Shown: positions 29,537 through 39,180, numbered from the stretch's first letter. The stretch: 64,000 nucleotides of DNA from Chitinophagales bacterium (GCA_030832085.1 JAURJU010000064.1:62001-126000), one strand, 5' to 3'. The notes: a model not told the origin generated them from the letters alone. Numbers and translations are program-made.

Positions 29537-30430
29537 ATGCGTACTCCAAACAGAAGAACAGCCATCAGAAATCTTGTGCTGGGAACAATTGCTGCAAGCG
29601 GCATCAGTACTGAATCTTTGGGAAATCCTATCGCTAAAACCGAAACAATGGAAAGCGGAAAGAAGTTGAAAGGAAACATCAATCACTCGGCTTGCCGGTG
29701 GTGCTATTCTTCCATCCCCCTGGAAGAATTCTGCCAATCTGCAAAGAAGATCGGACTGGTGGGCATTGATCTGGTGGGACCCAAAGACTGGGACATGTTG
29801 AAAAAATATGACCTTGTCTCGACCATGTGCAATGGCGCAGAAATCAACCTGAATGACGGATTTAACGATAAAAAATTTCACGAAAAGCTGGTCAGGAACT
29901 ATACAGAAATGATTCCGTTGGTTGCCAAGGCCGGTTACAAAAACCTGATCTGCTTCTCAGGTCAGCGCCGCGGAAAAGATTCCGAGACAGGACTGAACAA
30001 CTGTGTTGAAGGATTGAAACAAATCACGGGCATTGCAGAAAAATATGGTGTGGTATTGGTGATGGAGTTGTTGAACTCAAAGATCAACCACAAAGATTAC
30101 CAGTGCGACAGAAGCGACTGGGGTGTTGAACTCTGCAAACGCGTCGGTTCAGAAAACTTCAAATTGCTTTATGATATCTACCACATGCAAATTGATGAGG
30201 GCGATGTAATCAACACCATCAAAAAGCACCACCAATATTTTGCACATTACCATACCGGCGGCGTGCCTGGCAGAAACGAAATCAATGAAACACAGGAACT
30301 GAATTATCCTGCCATCATGAAAGCCATTGTTGACACAGGATACAAGGGCTATGTGGCCCAGGAATTCATTCCTACCTGGGACGATAAAATTGCTGCACTG
30401 AAACAGGGCGTGCAGATTTGTGATGTTTAG
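29537..30430 (+). CDS. Hydroxypyruvate isomerase-like TIM-barrel protein with Tat-like leader
   Basis: NRRTAIRNLVLGTIAASG leader; HSACRWCYSSIPLEEFC; VLVMELLNSKINHKDYQCDRSDWG; KLLYDIYHMQIDEGDVI. Confidence 0.87.
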   Translation: MRTPNRRTAIRNLVLGTIAASGISTESLGNPIAKTETMESGKKLKGNINHSACRWCYSSIPLEEFCQSAKKIGLVGIDLVGPKDWDMLKKYDLVSTMCNGAEINLNDGFNDKKFHEKLVRNYTEMIPLVAKAGYKNLICFSGQRRGKDSETGLNNCVEGLKQITGIAEKYGVVLVMELLNSKINHKDYQCDRSDWGVELCKRVGSENFKLLYDIYHMQIDEGDVINTIKKHHQYFAHYHTGGVPGRNEINETQELNYPAIMKAIVDTGYKGYVAQEFIPTWDDKIAALKQGVQICDV

Positions 30431-30551
30431 ATAACTGAGAAAGCAGCAAGATTTCTATGTTCATCAATATTGTTATTTGACTTGATTAGACACTCGACAA
30501 CATTGCTAATAATTTTTTGTTATTTTGAATCGCTCATAAGATTTTTACTCC

Positions 30552-32222
30552 ATGGCTGAACGCTTTGACTTTGACGCAATCGTGATTGGATCCGGCATCT
30601 CAGGAGGCTGGGCGGCCAAGGAATTGTGCGAGCGCGGGTTAAAGACCATTGTGCTGGAAAGGGGCACCATGGTGGAACACATCAAGGATTATCCTACGGC
30701 CAACAAGCATCCATGGGAGTTTCCGCACCGGAACAGCCTGACTGAAGAGGAAAAGAAAATATACACCATTCAATCTCGCCATTATTCCATTGGTGAAGAC
30801 AACAAGCATTTCTATGTAAAGGACATTGAAAACCCATATGCGGAAAAACAGCGCTATGACTGGGTGAGGGCAGATGTGTTTGGTGGAAGGTCCTTGCTGT
30901 GGGGGAGAATTTCTGTGCGCTGGAGTGATGTGGATTTTGGTGCAAACCTGAAAGATGGTCATGGCGTCGATTGGCCCATCCGGTACAAGGACATTGCGCC
31001 CTGGTATGACCATGTTGAAAAGTTCATCGGTGTCAGTGGCAGCAGGGAGAATTTGCCCATCCTGCCTGATGGGATTTTTCAAGCTCCATTCGAGATGAAT
31101 TGCGCTGAGAAACATGTGAAGGAAAAACTGGAAAACAGGTTTCCTGGAATAAAAATGATCCATACGAGATCTGCGAACATCACCCAACCCCTTGATGGAA
31201 GATCCTCCTGCCAAAGCCGAAACCTTTGTCACCGCGGTTGTCCGTTTGGCGCCTACTTCAGTACACAGTCCTCTACGCTTCCGGCAGCAGCAAAAACGGG
31301 CAACCTTAGCATTCGAACAGGAGCCGTTGTCAACCGCATCCTCTACGACGAAAAAACAGGAAAGGCCTCTGGGGTTGAAGTCATCGACAGGGATACACTC
31401 AAGACCTATGTCTATACCGCAAAAATCATTTTCCTCAACGCATCCACCATTGCCACAGCTTTTATCCTCCTGAACTCCACCAGCAACCGTTTTCAAAACG
31501 GCATGGGCAATGATTATGATATTGTTGGCCGTCACCTGATGGACCACCACAAGGGGTCATATACCACTGCTGAGATCGAAGGTTTTGAGGACAAATATAC
31601 TTTTGGCAAAAGGCCAACCGGCGTATACGTTCCCCGGTTTAAAAACATTGATAAGCAAGAACCCAATTTCATCAGGGGCTATTATTACCAGGGCGCCGCA
31701 TTCAGGGAAAGGGGTAGCAGCAGTGATGAAATTGGAGAAAACCTGAAGGCCATTGCAACAAAACCCGGAAAGTGGAAAATCAACCTGGGCTACTATGGTG
31801 AAACGCTTCCCTATGCAGAAAACCGCATCACCCTCAACAAAGACATCAAGGACATATACGGAAGACCCGGCATGACAATAGATTGTTCGTTCAAGGAAAA
31901 TGAAAAGGCCATCTTCAAGGATGCTTCCGCATCCATGAAAGCAATGTTTGAAGCAATTGGCTTGAAAAACATAAAGCAATCCGGAACCATGTCTTTTCCC
32001 GGCAATGCCAACCACGAAATGGGAACGGCAAGAATGGGGCATGATGAAAAAACATCCGTCCTGAACAAGTGGAACCAGTTGCATGCCGTTAAAAACCTTT
32101 TCATCACCGATGGCTCAAGCATGACTTCAAGCGCCTGCATCAATCCTTCACTCACCTATATGGCGCTGACAGCAAGGGCCGTTGATCACGCGGTGAAAGA
32201 AATGAAGAGAGGAAATATCTAA
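30552..32222 (+). CDS. GMC-family FAD-dependent oxidoreductase
   Basis: FDAIVIGSGISGGWAAKELCERGLKTIVLERG; GGRSLLWGRISVRWSDVDF; NANHEMGTARMGHDEKTSVLNKWNQLHAVKNLFITDGSSMTSSACINPSLTYMALTARA. Confidence 0.93.
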   Translation: MAERFDFDAIVIGSGISGGWAAKELCERGLKTIVLERGTMVEHIKDYPTANKHPWEFPHRNSLTEEEKKIYTIQSRHYSIGEDNKHFYVKDIENPYAEKQRYDWVRADVFGGRSLLWGRISVRWSDVDFGANLKDGHGVDWPIRYKDIAPWYDHVEKFIGVSGSRENLPILPDGIFQAPFEMNCAEKHVKEKLENRFPGIKMIHTRSANITQPLDGRSSCQSRNLCHRGCPFGAYFSTQSSTLPAAAKTGNLSIRTGAVVNRILYDEKTGKASGVEVIDRDTLKTYVYTAKIIFLNASTIATAFILLNSTSNRFQNGMGNDYDIVGRHLMDHHKGSYTTAEIEGFEDKYTFGKRPTGVYVPRFKNIDKQEPNFIRGYYYQGAAFRERGSSSDEIGENLKAIATKPGKWKINLGYYGETLPYAENRITLNKDIKDIYGRPGMTIDCSFKENEKAIFKDASASMKAMFEAIGLKNIKQSGTMSFPGNANHEMGTARMGHDEKTSVLNKWNQLHAVKNLFITDGSSMTSSACINPSLTYMALTARAVDHAVKEMKRGNI

Positions 32223-32229
32223 GACTCGC

Positions 32230-32237
32230 TATCTTTG
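32230..32237 (+). promoter_or_regulatory. Putative -7 element TATCTTTG, 4 nt before ATG
   Basis: TAnnTTTG immediately upstream of ATG 32242. Confidence 0.4.
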
Positions 32238-32241
32238 CAAC

Positions 32242-33018
32242 ATGCTCAAAAGCACACTTCTAAAGGCTGCAAGTGCGGCAGGATTGCTCATCAAGGAAAG
32301 AATCAACGGAAATTTTACGGTAGCTGTAAAAGATGGTCCCAATGACCTGGTCACAGAAGTGGACAAGGCCTCCGAGGCACTCATCATGCAGATCATCCGC
32401 GAGGAATTTCCTCATCATTTCATCCTCAGCGAAGAAATTGGTGAAGTAAAAATGGATTCTGATTACAAATGGATCATCGACCCTATTGATGGCACCATCA
32501 ATTTTGCCAATGGCATCCCGCTTTGTTGTGTCAGCATCGGATTGGAAAAAGAAGGAAGAATGATCATGGGGGCTGTGTACAATGCCATGATGAATGAGTT
32601 CTTTTTTGCAGAAAAAGGAGAAGGTGCTTACCTCAATGATCATAAACTCCGTGTGAGCGAAAAAGACAGCGTACGGCACTCCTGCCTTGTTACAGGATTT
32701 CCTTACGTCTACCTTGACATGGAAAATGGCCCGCTGGAAGTCTTTGGAAGGCTGATACGAGAGGGGGTTCCCGTCAGGAGGCTCGGCTCAGCTGCGATTG
32801 ACCTTTGCTGGGTGGCTGCTGGCCGACTGGATGGTTTCTATGAACACAAGCTCATGCCCTGGGACAGTGCGGCCGGTTATCTGATGGTGGAAGAGGCAGG
32901 TGGAAAAGTTACCGATTTCAATGGAGATGCCTATTCCCCCTATCAACACCGCATCGTTGCAACAAACGGAAAAATCCACGATGAGCTCATTCGTTGGATT
33001 CATAACACACATCAATAA
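32242..33018 (+). CDS. Inositol monophosphatase family protein
   Basis: FILSEEIGE; WIIDPIDGTINFANGIPLCCVSIGL; MPWDSAAGYLMVEEAGGKVTDFNG. Confidence 0.93.
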   Translation: MLKSTLLKAASAAGLLIKERINGNFTVAVKDGPNDLVTEVDKASEALIMQIIREEFPHHFILSEEIGEVKMDSDYKWIIDPIDGTINFANGIPLCCVSIGLEKEGRMIMGAVYNAMMNEFFFAEKGEGAYLNDHKLRVSEKDSVRHSCLVTGFPYVYLDMENGPLEVFGRLIREGVPVRRLGSAAIDLCWVAAGRLDGFYEHKLMPWDSAAGYLMVEEAGGKVTDFNGDAYSPYQHRIVATNGKIHDELIRWIHNTHQ

Positions 33019-33024
33019 AAAAAT

Positions 33025-34053
33025 ATGTCAAGAACAGAAATAAAGGATTATGGTGAATTTGGTTTGATCCATCACCTTACCAAGAACATAGAATTGCAGA
33101 ACGTATCCTCTGTGCTCGGCGTAGGTGATGATGCTGCAGTGATTGACCATTTCGGAAAACAATCGGTCGTTACCACAGACCTCCTGATTGAAGGTGTGCA
33201 TTTTGACCTCTCCTACACACCGCTGAAACACCTGGGATACAAGAGCGTGATTGTCAACTTGAGTGATGTCTATGCGATGAATGCGGCTCCCACACAGATC
33301 ACCATGAGTGTGGGGCTCAGCAGCAAATTCAGTGTAGAAGCCATAGAAGAATTTTATGAAGGTGTTTATGCTGCCTGTGATGAGCATGGCGTTGACCTTG
33401 TTGGCGGAGATACTTCTTCTTCGCAAAAAGGCTTTATCATTTCTGTAACTGCCATAGGAGAAGTGTTGGCTGACAAGGTGGTGAAAAGATCAACCGCACA
33501 AAAGGGTGACCTGGTCTGTGTTTCAGGAGATTTGGGTGGCGCATACCTTGGCTTGCTTTTCCTTGAAAGGGAAAAGAAAATATTTCTGGAAAGTCCACTG
33601 GTTCAGCCAGACCTCGAAAATGAAGCCTATGTCATCGGTCGTTTGCTAAAGCCAAAAGCCAGAAAAGAAATTGTTGATTTTTTAGGGGAAAATGAAATTC
33701 TCCCTACATCCATGATGGACATCAGCGATGGCCTCAGCTCTGAACTGCTGCACATCTGTGAGAAGAGTGGAATGGGGTGTGTGATTTATGAGGAAAAGTT
33801 ACCCATTGCCGAGGATACAAGAAATGCAGCCTATAAATTTGAAATAGACCCTACTGCGTGTGCGCTCAGTGGAGGAGAAGATTATGAACTGGTATTCACC
33901 ATCAAACAAGACGATTACGATAAGCTCACACTCAACGAACAAATCAGCGTTATCGGGTACATCACCGATGCTGAAGAAGGGGCTAAGTTCAAAACCAAGG
34001 GTGGAAACACATATGATATTACAGCACAGGGTTGGAACGCGTTTAAAAAATAA
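33025..34053 (+). CDS. thiL: Thiamine-monophosphate kinase
   Basis: GVGDDAAVIDHFGKQSVVTTDLLIEGVHFDLSYTPLKHLGYKSVIVNLSDVYAMNA; MDISDGLSSELLHIC; LSGGEDYELVFTI. Confidence 0.95.
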   Translation: MSRTEIKDYGEFGLIHHLTKNIELQNVSSVLGVGDDAAVIDHFGKQSVVTTDLLIEGVHFDLSYTPLKHLGYKSVIVNLSDVYAMNAAPTQITMSVGLSSKFSVEAIEEFYEGVYAACDEHGVDLVGGDTSSSQKGFIISVTAIGEVLADKVVKRSTAQKGDLVCVSGDLGGAYLGLLFLEREKKIFLESPLVQPDLENEAYVIGRLLKPKARKEIVDFLGENEILPTSMMDISDGLSSELLHICEKSGMGCVIYEEKLPIAEDTRNAAYKFEIDPTACALSGGEDYELVFTIKQDDYDKLTLNEQISVIGYITDAEEGAKFKTKGGNTYDITAQGWNAFKK

Positions 34054-34064
34054 TTTTTCCTACC

Positions 34065-36356
34065 TTGATGCACATGAGAATAACATTTTTGTTGGCTTTG
34101 TGCATCTCTGCTTCCTGCATTCAGGCGAGCGGACAAGAAAAACAACACAACCTGGCATTTGATACCCTTTCAAAACAATGGGACGAAGCGTTGCCCATTG
34201 GAAATGGAATGCTGGGCGGACTGGTCTGGGAAAAAAAAGGAAACCTGCGCATCTCTCTTGACAGGGCGGACCTCTGGGATGAAAGGCCCATGAAAGGCCT
34301 TCACCGGGATGAATTCAGTTTCCAGTGGGTCCATCAACAAGTTGACAAAAAGCAATACGATACGGTTCAAAAACTCTTCGATCACCCTTATGACAGGGAG
34401 CCGGCCCCTTCAAAAATTCCTGGGGCGGCCATCGAGGTACCCATCAACACCTGGGGACAGCAGTCGTTGGCATCCGTTGACATCAAAACAGCCACATCCA
34501 TTGTAAAATGGAAAAATGGTACAACCCTCAAGAGTTTTGTTCATGCAACCGCTCTGCTGGGTTGGTTCAGGTTTGAAAACATACCCACAGGATTTGACAT
34601 CAACCTTGTTGCACCCCAATACCAAGGGTCTGTGAAAAATGCAGGTGATCCGGTAAGGGGAGATGATTTGTCGCGGCTTGGATACCAACAAGGTGTCATC
34701 AAGAAAACCAAGAACTGCATCACCTATCACCAAAAGGGGTGGGGAGGATTTCATTATACGGTTCGCCTTGAATGGAAACGGGTGAACGCAAAAACAATAG
34801 AAGGCGTATGGACCATTTCAAGCTCAAATGAAAAATTCAAACTTCCTCAGGCAGACAGCATCCTTTTGACAAATCACCTCAATGATGGATTTGACAAAGA
34901 CCATGCAACACATGTACGCTGGTGGAAAAATTATTGGAACAGGTCTGCCATTCGGGTGCCTGACAAGTTGATTGAAAAACAATGGTACCTTGAACAATAC
35001 AAGTTTGGATCGGCTGCGAGAAAAAACGCGCCACCCATCTCCCTGCAGGCCATCTGGACAGCAGACAATGGAAGGATTCCACCATGGAAAGGCGACTACC
35101 ACCACGACCTGAATACCCAGTTGAGCTATTGGCCATCTTACAGTGGAAATCATTTGGAGGAAGGTATCGGCTACCTGGATCACCTGGACCAAAACAAGGA
35201 AAACTACAAGCGTTATACCAAACTGTATTTTGGGGCGGACGGTTTGAATGTCCCGGGTGTCACCACACTAGAAGGGACAGAAATGGGAGGCTGGATCCAG
35301 TATGCACTTTCGCCAACAGTTTCCTCCTGGTTGTCACACCATTATTACCTGCAGTGGCGGTACAGCATGGACAGAAATTTTTTAAAAGACCGGGCATACC
35401 CCTGGATTGCTGCGGCTGCCACCTATCTTGAAAACCTGACCTTTATCGACAACAATGGGTTCAGAAAGTTGCCGATCAGCTCAAGTCCCGAAATCAACAA
35501 CAACAGTCTTGCTGCCTGGTTTTCCCAAAACACCAACTACGACCTTTCATTGATGATCTTCAATTTCAAGGCAGCAAAAGAACTTGCACTTGAACTGGGT
35601 TTGAAAAAAATGAGTGCCCATTGGGATTCTATCATGAATCAGTTTCCAGTGTTTTCCGTCTCTGCCGAAAAGGGGCTGAACATCGCTCCAGGACTGGGCT
35701 ACACGACCTCTCACCGCCACTTTTCCCATCTCATGTCCATTCATCCGCTGGGCCTGATCAAGCCAGAAAACGGAGATCATGAAAAAAACATCATCCGGCA
35801 TTCTTTGCAACAACTTGATAAGATTGGGCCCTCGCAATGGTGTGGGTATTCTTATGCATGGCTTTCCAACCTCAAGGCGAGGGCCAAGGATGGGGATGGT
35901 GCTGCTAAAGCCTTGAAAGTATTCGCACATGCATTCTGCTCCATCAACAGTTTTCATGTCAATGGCGACCAAACAAAGTCTGGGTATTCCAACATGACCT
36001 ACAGGCCCTTTACGTTGGAGGGAAATTTTGCTTTTGCAGCAGGACTTCAAGAGATGCTGTTGCAATCGCATGCGGGTTATATTGAGGTTTTTCCTGCTGT
36101 TCCGAATGAGTGGAAGGATGTTTCGTTCAATACGCTCCGCGCCGAAGGCGCGTATCTTGTAAGCGCAGTGAGGAAAATGGGCGAAACCAAAAGCATTGTC
36201 ATTCGATCGGAAAAGGGAGGGACGGTGAAAATAAAACTGGATACAAGAGGGTTCAATAAGAAAACCTATGGTGGTGTCAAAATATTGCACCAGGAAAATG
36301 GCTTTACCACAATCAAGATGGAGGCTGGTGGAAGCATTGTGCTTGACTATCTATAA
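34065..36356 (+). CDS. Secreted GH95-like glycoside hydrolase
   Basis: QWDEALPIGNGMLGGLVWEKKGNLRISLDRADLWDERP; LQAIWTADNGRIPPWKGDYHHDLNTQLSYWPSYSGNHLEEG; HRHFSHLMSIHPLGLI. Confidence 0.78.
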   Translation: MMHMRITFLLALCISASCIQASGQEKQHNLAFDTLSKQWDEALPIGNGMLGGLVWEKKGNLRISLDRADLWDERPMKGLHRDEFSFQWVHQQVDKKQYDTVQKLFDHPYDREPAPSKIPGAAIEVPINTWGQQSLASVDIKTATSIVKWKNGTTLKSFVHATALLGWFRFENIPTGFDINLVAPQYQGSVKNAGDPVRGDDLSRLGYQQGVIKKTKNCITYHQKGWGGFHYTVRLEWKRVNAKTIEGVWTISSSNEKFKLPQADSILLTNHLNDGFDKDHATHVRWWKNYWNRSAIRVPDKLIEKQWYLEQYKFGSAARKNAPPISLQAIWTADNGRIPPWKGDYHHDLNTQLSYWPSYSGNHLEEGIGYLDHLDQNKENYKRYTKLYFGADGLNVPGVTTLEGTEMGGWIQYALSPTVSSWLSHHYYLQWRYSMDRNFLKDRAYPWIAAAATYLENLTFIDNNGFRKLPISSSPEINNNSLAAWFSQNTNYDLSLMIFNFKAAKELALELGLKKMSAHWDSIMNQFPVFSVSAEKGLNIAPGLGYTTSHRHFSHLMSIHPLGLIKPENGDHEKNIIRHSLQQLDKIGPSQWCGYSYAWLSNLKARAKDGDGAAKALKVFAHAFCSINSFHVNGDQTKSGYSNMTYRPFTLEGNFAFAAGLQEMLLQSHAGYIEVFPAVPNEWKDVSFNTLRAEGAYLVSAVRKMGETKSIVIRSEKGGTVKIKLDTRGFNKKTYGGVKILHQENGFTTIKMEAGGSIVLDYL

Positions 36357-36389
36357 ACAGACTTATCGCGAAGGATTAAATCCACCCCA

Positions 36390-37064
36390 TCAGGACTGAG
36401 TGCTATTTTTTTCTTTTTCCAGTGCGCGAATGGCCAAACCATTTAGTCCATATTTCAATATCAATGGAATAAACGCCGGCACCAATCTGCCTGCTATCGG
36501 AAATTTGAATGTCAACAAAAATGAAATTAAAAATACAGTAGGAACTACGAAAGTAAAATACAAACCAAGCCGGATTCTTTCCGGTGAAATTTGATGGGTC
36601 AATAATTTCTTCTTGGGGTTGCTGATGTAGAGCCATAAAACAACATTCATGATTGCAGTCAAAACAATATTCAGAACATAAATGCCGTATGGAATATGCA
36701 GCATCAATTCTGAAGAATATTCTCCCAGCAACCCAGAGCTGAAGGGAAGCAATACGACTGAGAACAGGAAAAGCAGATTAAGCCATATCAGCCTTGAAGT
36801 ATAGTCATTAACGTAACCAAAAATTCTGTGATGAACAGACCAGTAGTAACCCACAATAAAAAAACTGATTACAAACCCCAGTAGTTTCCAACCCATGTGT
36901 GCGAGTGAGCTCCACAACAATGCATCTGTGGCATGTTCAATTACAGGAACCTTGAATTCTATGACAAGCAATGTAATTGCAATGGCAAAAACGCCGTCAC
37001 TAAAAAAAGATATCCTGTCCAGTTGATAGTGCATTTTGGATTTATCGTGTCTTGCCTCTCCCAT
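36390..37064 (-). CDS. TMEM175-family (DUF1211) putative potassium channel
   Basis: MHYQLDRISFFSDGVFAIAITLLVIEFKVP contains the FSDGVFAIAITLL signature; hydrophobic helices. Confidence 0.87.
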   Translation of the reverse strand: MGEARHDKSKMHYQLDRISFFSDGVFAIAITLLVIEFKVPVIEHATDALLWSSLAHMGWKLLGFVISFFIVGYYWSVHHRIFGYVNDYTSRLIWLNLLFLFSVVLLPFSSGLLGEYSSELMLHIPYGIYVLNIVLTAIMNVVLWLYISNPKKKLLTHQISPERIRLGLYFTFVVPTVFLISFLLTFKFPIAGRLVPAFIPLILKYGLNGLAIRALEKEKNSTQS

Positions 37065-37069
37065 GTTAT

Positions 37070-39169
37070 TTAATTTTTATTGGCTATTTTTTCTGCGTTG
37101 ATTTGTTTTCCTTTTGATCTCATCGATTGGGCTGACTCCGTAAAATATCGGTGCTTATCGAAAAACTCCAGTTGAAGTTTTTTCCAGTCAGTTGGTGACA
37201 GCTCCCTTGAATTTTTCAACTCTTTAAAAAGTCTGTCACTGATGACAAAATAATCATCCCTGCCCAAATAATCAAGGTCTGCATCACAAATTATTTGTTC
37301 CAAGAGATTGTTTGGAGACTGGGGAATTTTAGTGGCCATGATCATCCCACAAATTGTTTCAATTTCCTCTTTTGAAAAACCCCAGCCTGGCAAGAACTCC
37401 TTTGCAAACTGACAACCTCTTTCCTCGTGTGACTTGTCATCCCATATGTACCCAATGTCGTGAAGCCAAGCCGCAGTTTTTAGCAGATGCATTTTGTGTT
37501 CTGACAACTTCTCATTTGCGCCCAACTGTTCACATTTTTCTACAACATCCTTTACATGTTCAATGCTGTGATAAACCAGATGACTGGGAAAATTGCTGAT
37601 TAAAAATTGTTCGATCTGGTAATATTTCTCTTCTACAGAACTGAAAAGATCATTTTTGAAATACGGAACTTCAAAAACGGCAACGGGTTTTTCTTTTCCC
37701 TTAACTTTTATGGGAGTCATCTCACGAAATGCAAAATTGGATTTGTTTTTTAAGGCGTTGTAAACAGACTCTGAGACAATAATCTGTCCGGCATTTGCAA
37801 AAGAGCACAGGCGTGATGAAAGATTAACCGCATCTCCAATGACGGTATAATTCATTTGTACCTTGGAACCAATGTTACCAGAGATGACCTTACCCGTATT
37901 CAAACCAATTCCAATTTCCAGGGGTGATTGACCGCGGGTCTTGCGCAGCAGATTGAGCTCCTCTAATTTTTGTTGCATCTCTATTGCGGTTAACAGGGCT
38001 CTTTCTGCGTCGTTGTTGCTACCAATTGGCGCTCCATAAATTACCATCAGTGCATCTCCTATGATTTTGTCAAGCGTACCATTGTGCTTGAAAACGACCT
38101 CAATCATCTTGTCGAAATACTCGTTTAGGGAATCAACCACATCCTTAGCACTCATTTTTTCACTCATTGAGGTAAAACCCCTTATATCACTGAAAAGGGT
38201 AGTTACTTCCAGTTCTTGGCCTCCTAAATTGAGGTTGTCCTCATTCTCCAGTATCTGATCAACAATTTGCTTTGAAACATATTTCTTGAAGGTTGATTTT
38301 ATCTTATCAAGGTGTGAAATATCTTCGAGTGCAATTACCAAACCAATGGCTCCCTTTTCCTCGTCAACCAATGGAGAGATTGAAACATTTACTGTGATGT
38401 CGTCCTCGTTCACGCGCAAGGGGTGATTGCTCTCTTTCAATAGTATGGAATCACTTTCAACCCTTTGAAGCAAATCAATCAATTGCCTGTTTTTTTCAAA
38501 TACAATTTCATAATGATTCCCGACAACATCCTCACGATATGTTTTCAGAATTCCCAAAGCGGCTTGATTGATCAGGTCCACTTCGCCGAACAGGTTGGTT
38601 GTGATTACACCAGTATGAATGGACTCCATTACACTGGTATTGAACCTGCGCGACTCAATCAGCGTGTCCAAAAGGTTGGTATTGCTGTAGGCGACACTTG
38701 CTTGTGCCGCTATTGCTGCCAACATTGAACTGTCATTGTTGGTGAAGGCGCTGATGCCGGTCCGCAGTTCCTTGTCCAACAAAATAATGGCGCCAATTAC
38801 CTTTTTTTTATCTTTCAGGGGAGCTACAATGGAAAACTCCTTATCAAGCTTGTTCAGGGTCATTGGATCCATTTCAACATAACCCTTCTCATCGTTTATA
38901 TGACTTAGCTTGCCAAGAAAACCTCTTTTTGCATTAAAGATTATTGTATTTAAAATTTCATCGTTTATGTTAAATGTAACACGTGGTACGAAAAGTTCAG
39001 AGGTTTTCTCTTCAGTAAGAATGAAGCCGCATGATGCATCAAGAATACTACAAGCCTTGTCAAGTATTTCTTGCAACAACTCTTTCACATTTTCAAACTC
39101 AAGCAGCGTGTTTGTAATCTCTAACAGGGTTTCCAGCTCGAGCTGCTTTAGGCGAAGTTCATTCGACAT
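37070..39169 (-). CDS. GAF-PAS-class III adenylate/guanylate cyclase-HD domain protein
   Basis: GAF-like N-terminus (LDKACSILDASCGFILTEE); PAS (MESIHTGVITTNLFGEVDLINQAALGIL); cyclase (VTTLFSDIRGFTSMSEKM, GTLDKIIGDALMVIYGAP, NYTVIGDAVNLSSRL); C-terminal HD (YHSIEHVKDV...AAWLHDIGY...ICDADLDYLG). Confidence 0.92.
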   Translation of the reverse strand: MSNELRLKQLELETLLEITNTLLEFENVKELLQEILDKACSILDASCGFILTEEKTSELFVPRVTFNINDEILNTIIFNAKRGFLGKLSHINDEKGYVEMDPMTLNKLDKEFSIVAPLKDKKKVIGAIILLDKELRTGISAFTNNDSSMLAAIAAQASVAYSNTNLLDTLIESRRFNTSVMESIHTGVITTNLFGEVDLINQAALGILKTYREDVVGNHYEIVFEKNRQLIDLLQRVESDSILLKESNHPLRVNEDDITVNVSISPLVDEEKGAIGLVIALEDISHLDKIKSTFKKYVSKQIVDQILENEDNLNLGGQELEVTTLFSDIRGFTSMSEKMSAKDVVDSLNEYFDKMIEVVFKHNGTLDKIIGDALMVIYGAPIGSNNDAERALLTAIEMQQKLEELNLLRKTRGQSPLEIGIGLNTGKVISGNIGSKVQMNYTVIGDAVNLSSRLCSFANAGQIIVSESVYNALKNKSNFAFREMTPIKVKGKEKPVAVFEVPYFKNDLFSSVEEKYYQIEQFLISNFPSHLVYHSIEHVKDVVEKCEQLGANEKLSEHKMHLLKTAAWLHDIGYIWDDKSHEERGCQFAKEFLPGWGFSKEEIETICGMIMATKIPQSPNNLLEQIICDADLDYLGRDDYFVISDRLFKELKNSRELSPTDWKKLQLEFFDKHRYFTESAQSMRSKGKQINAEKIANKN

Positions 39170-39180
39170 TAAAGGGATTG

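Noticed and set aside
30639-31550. 303-aa minus-strand ORF
   Set aside because: Antisense to the GMC oxidoreductase, which has full family signatures.
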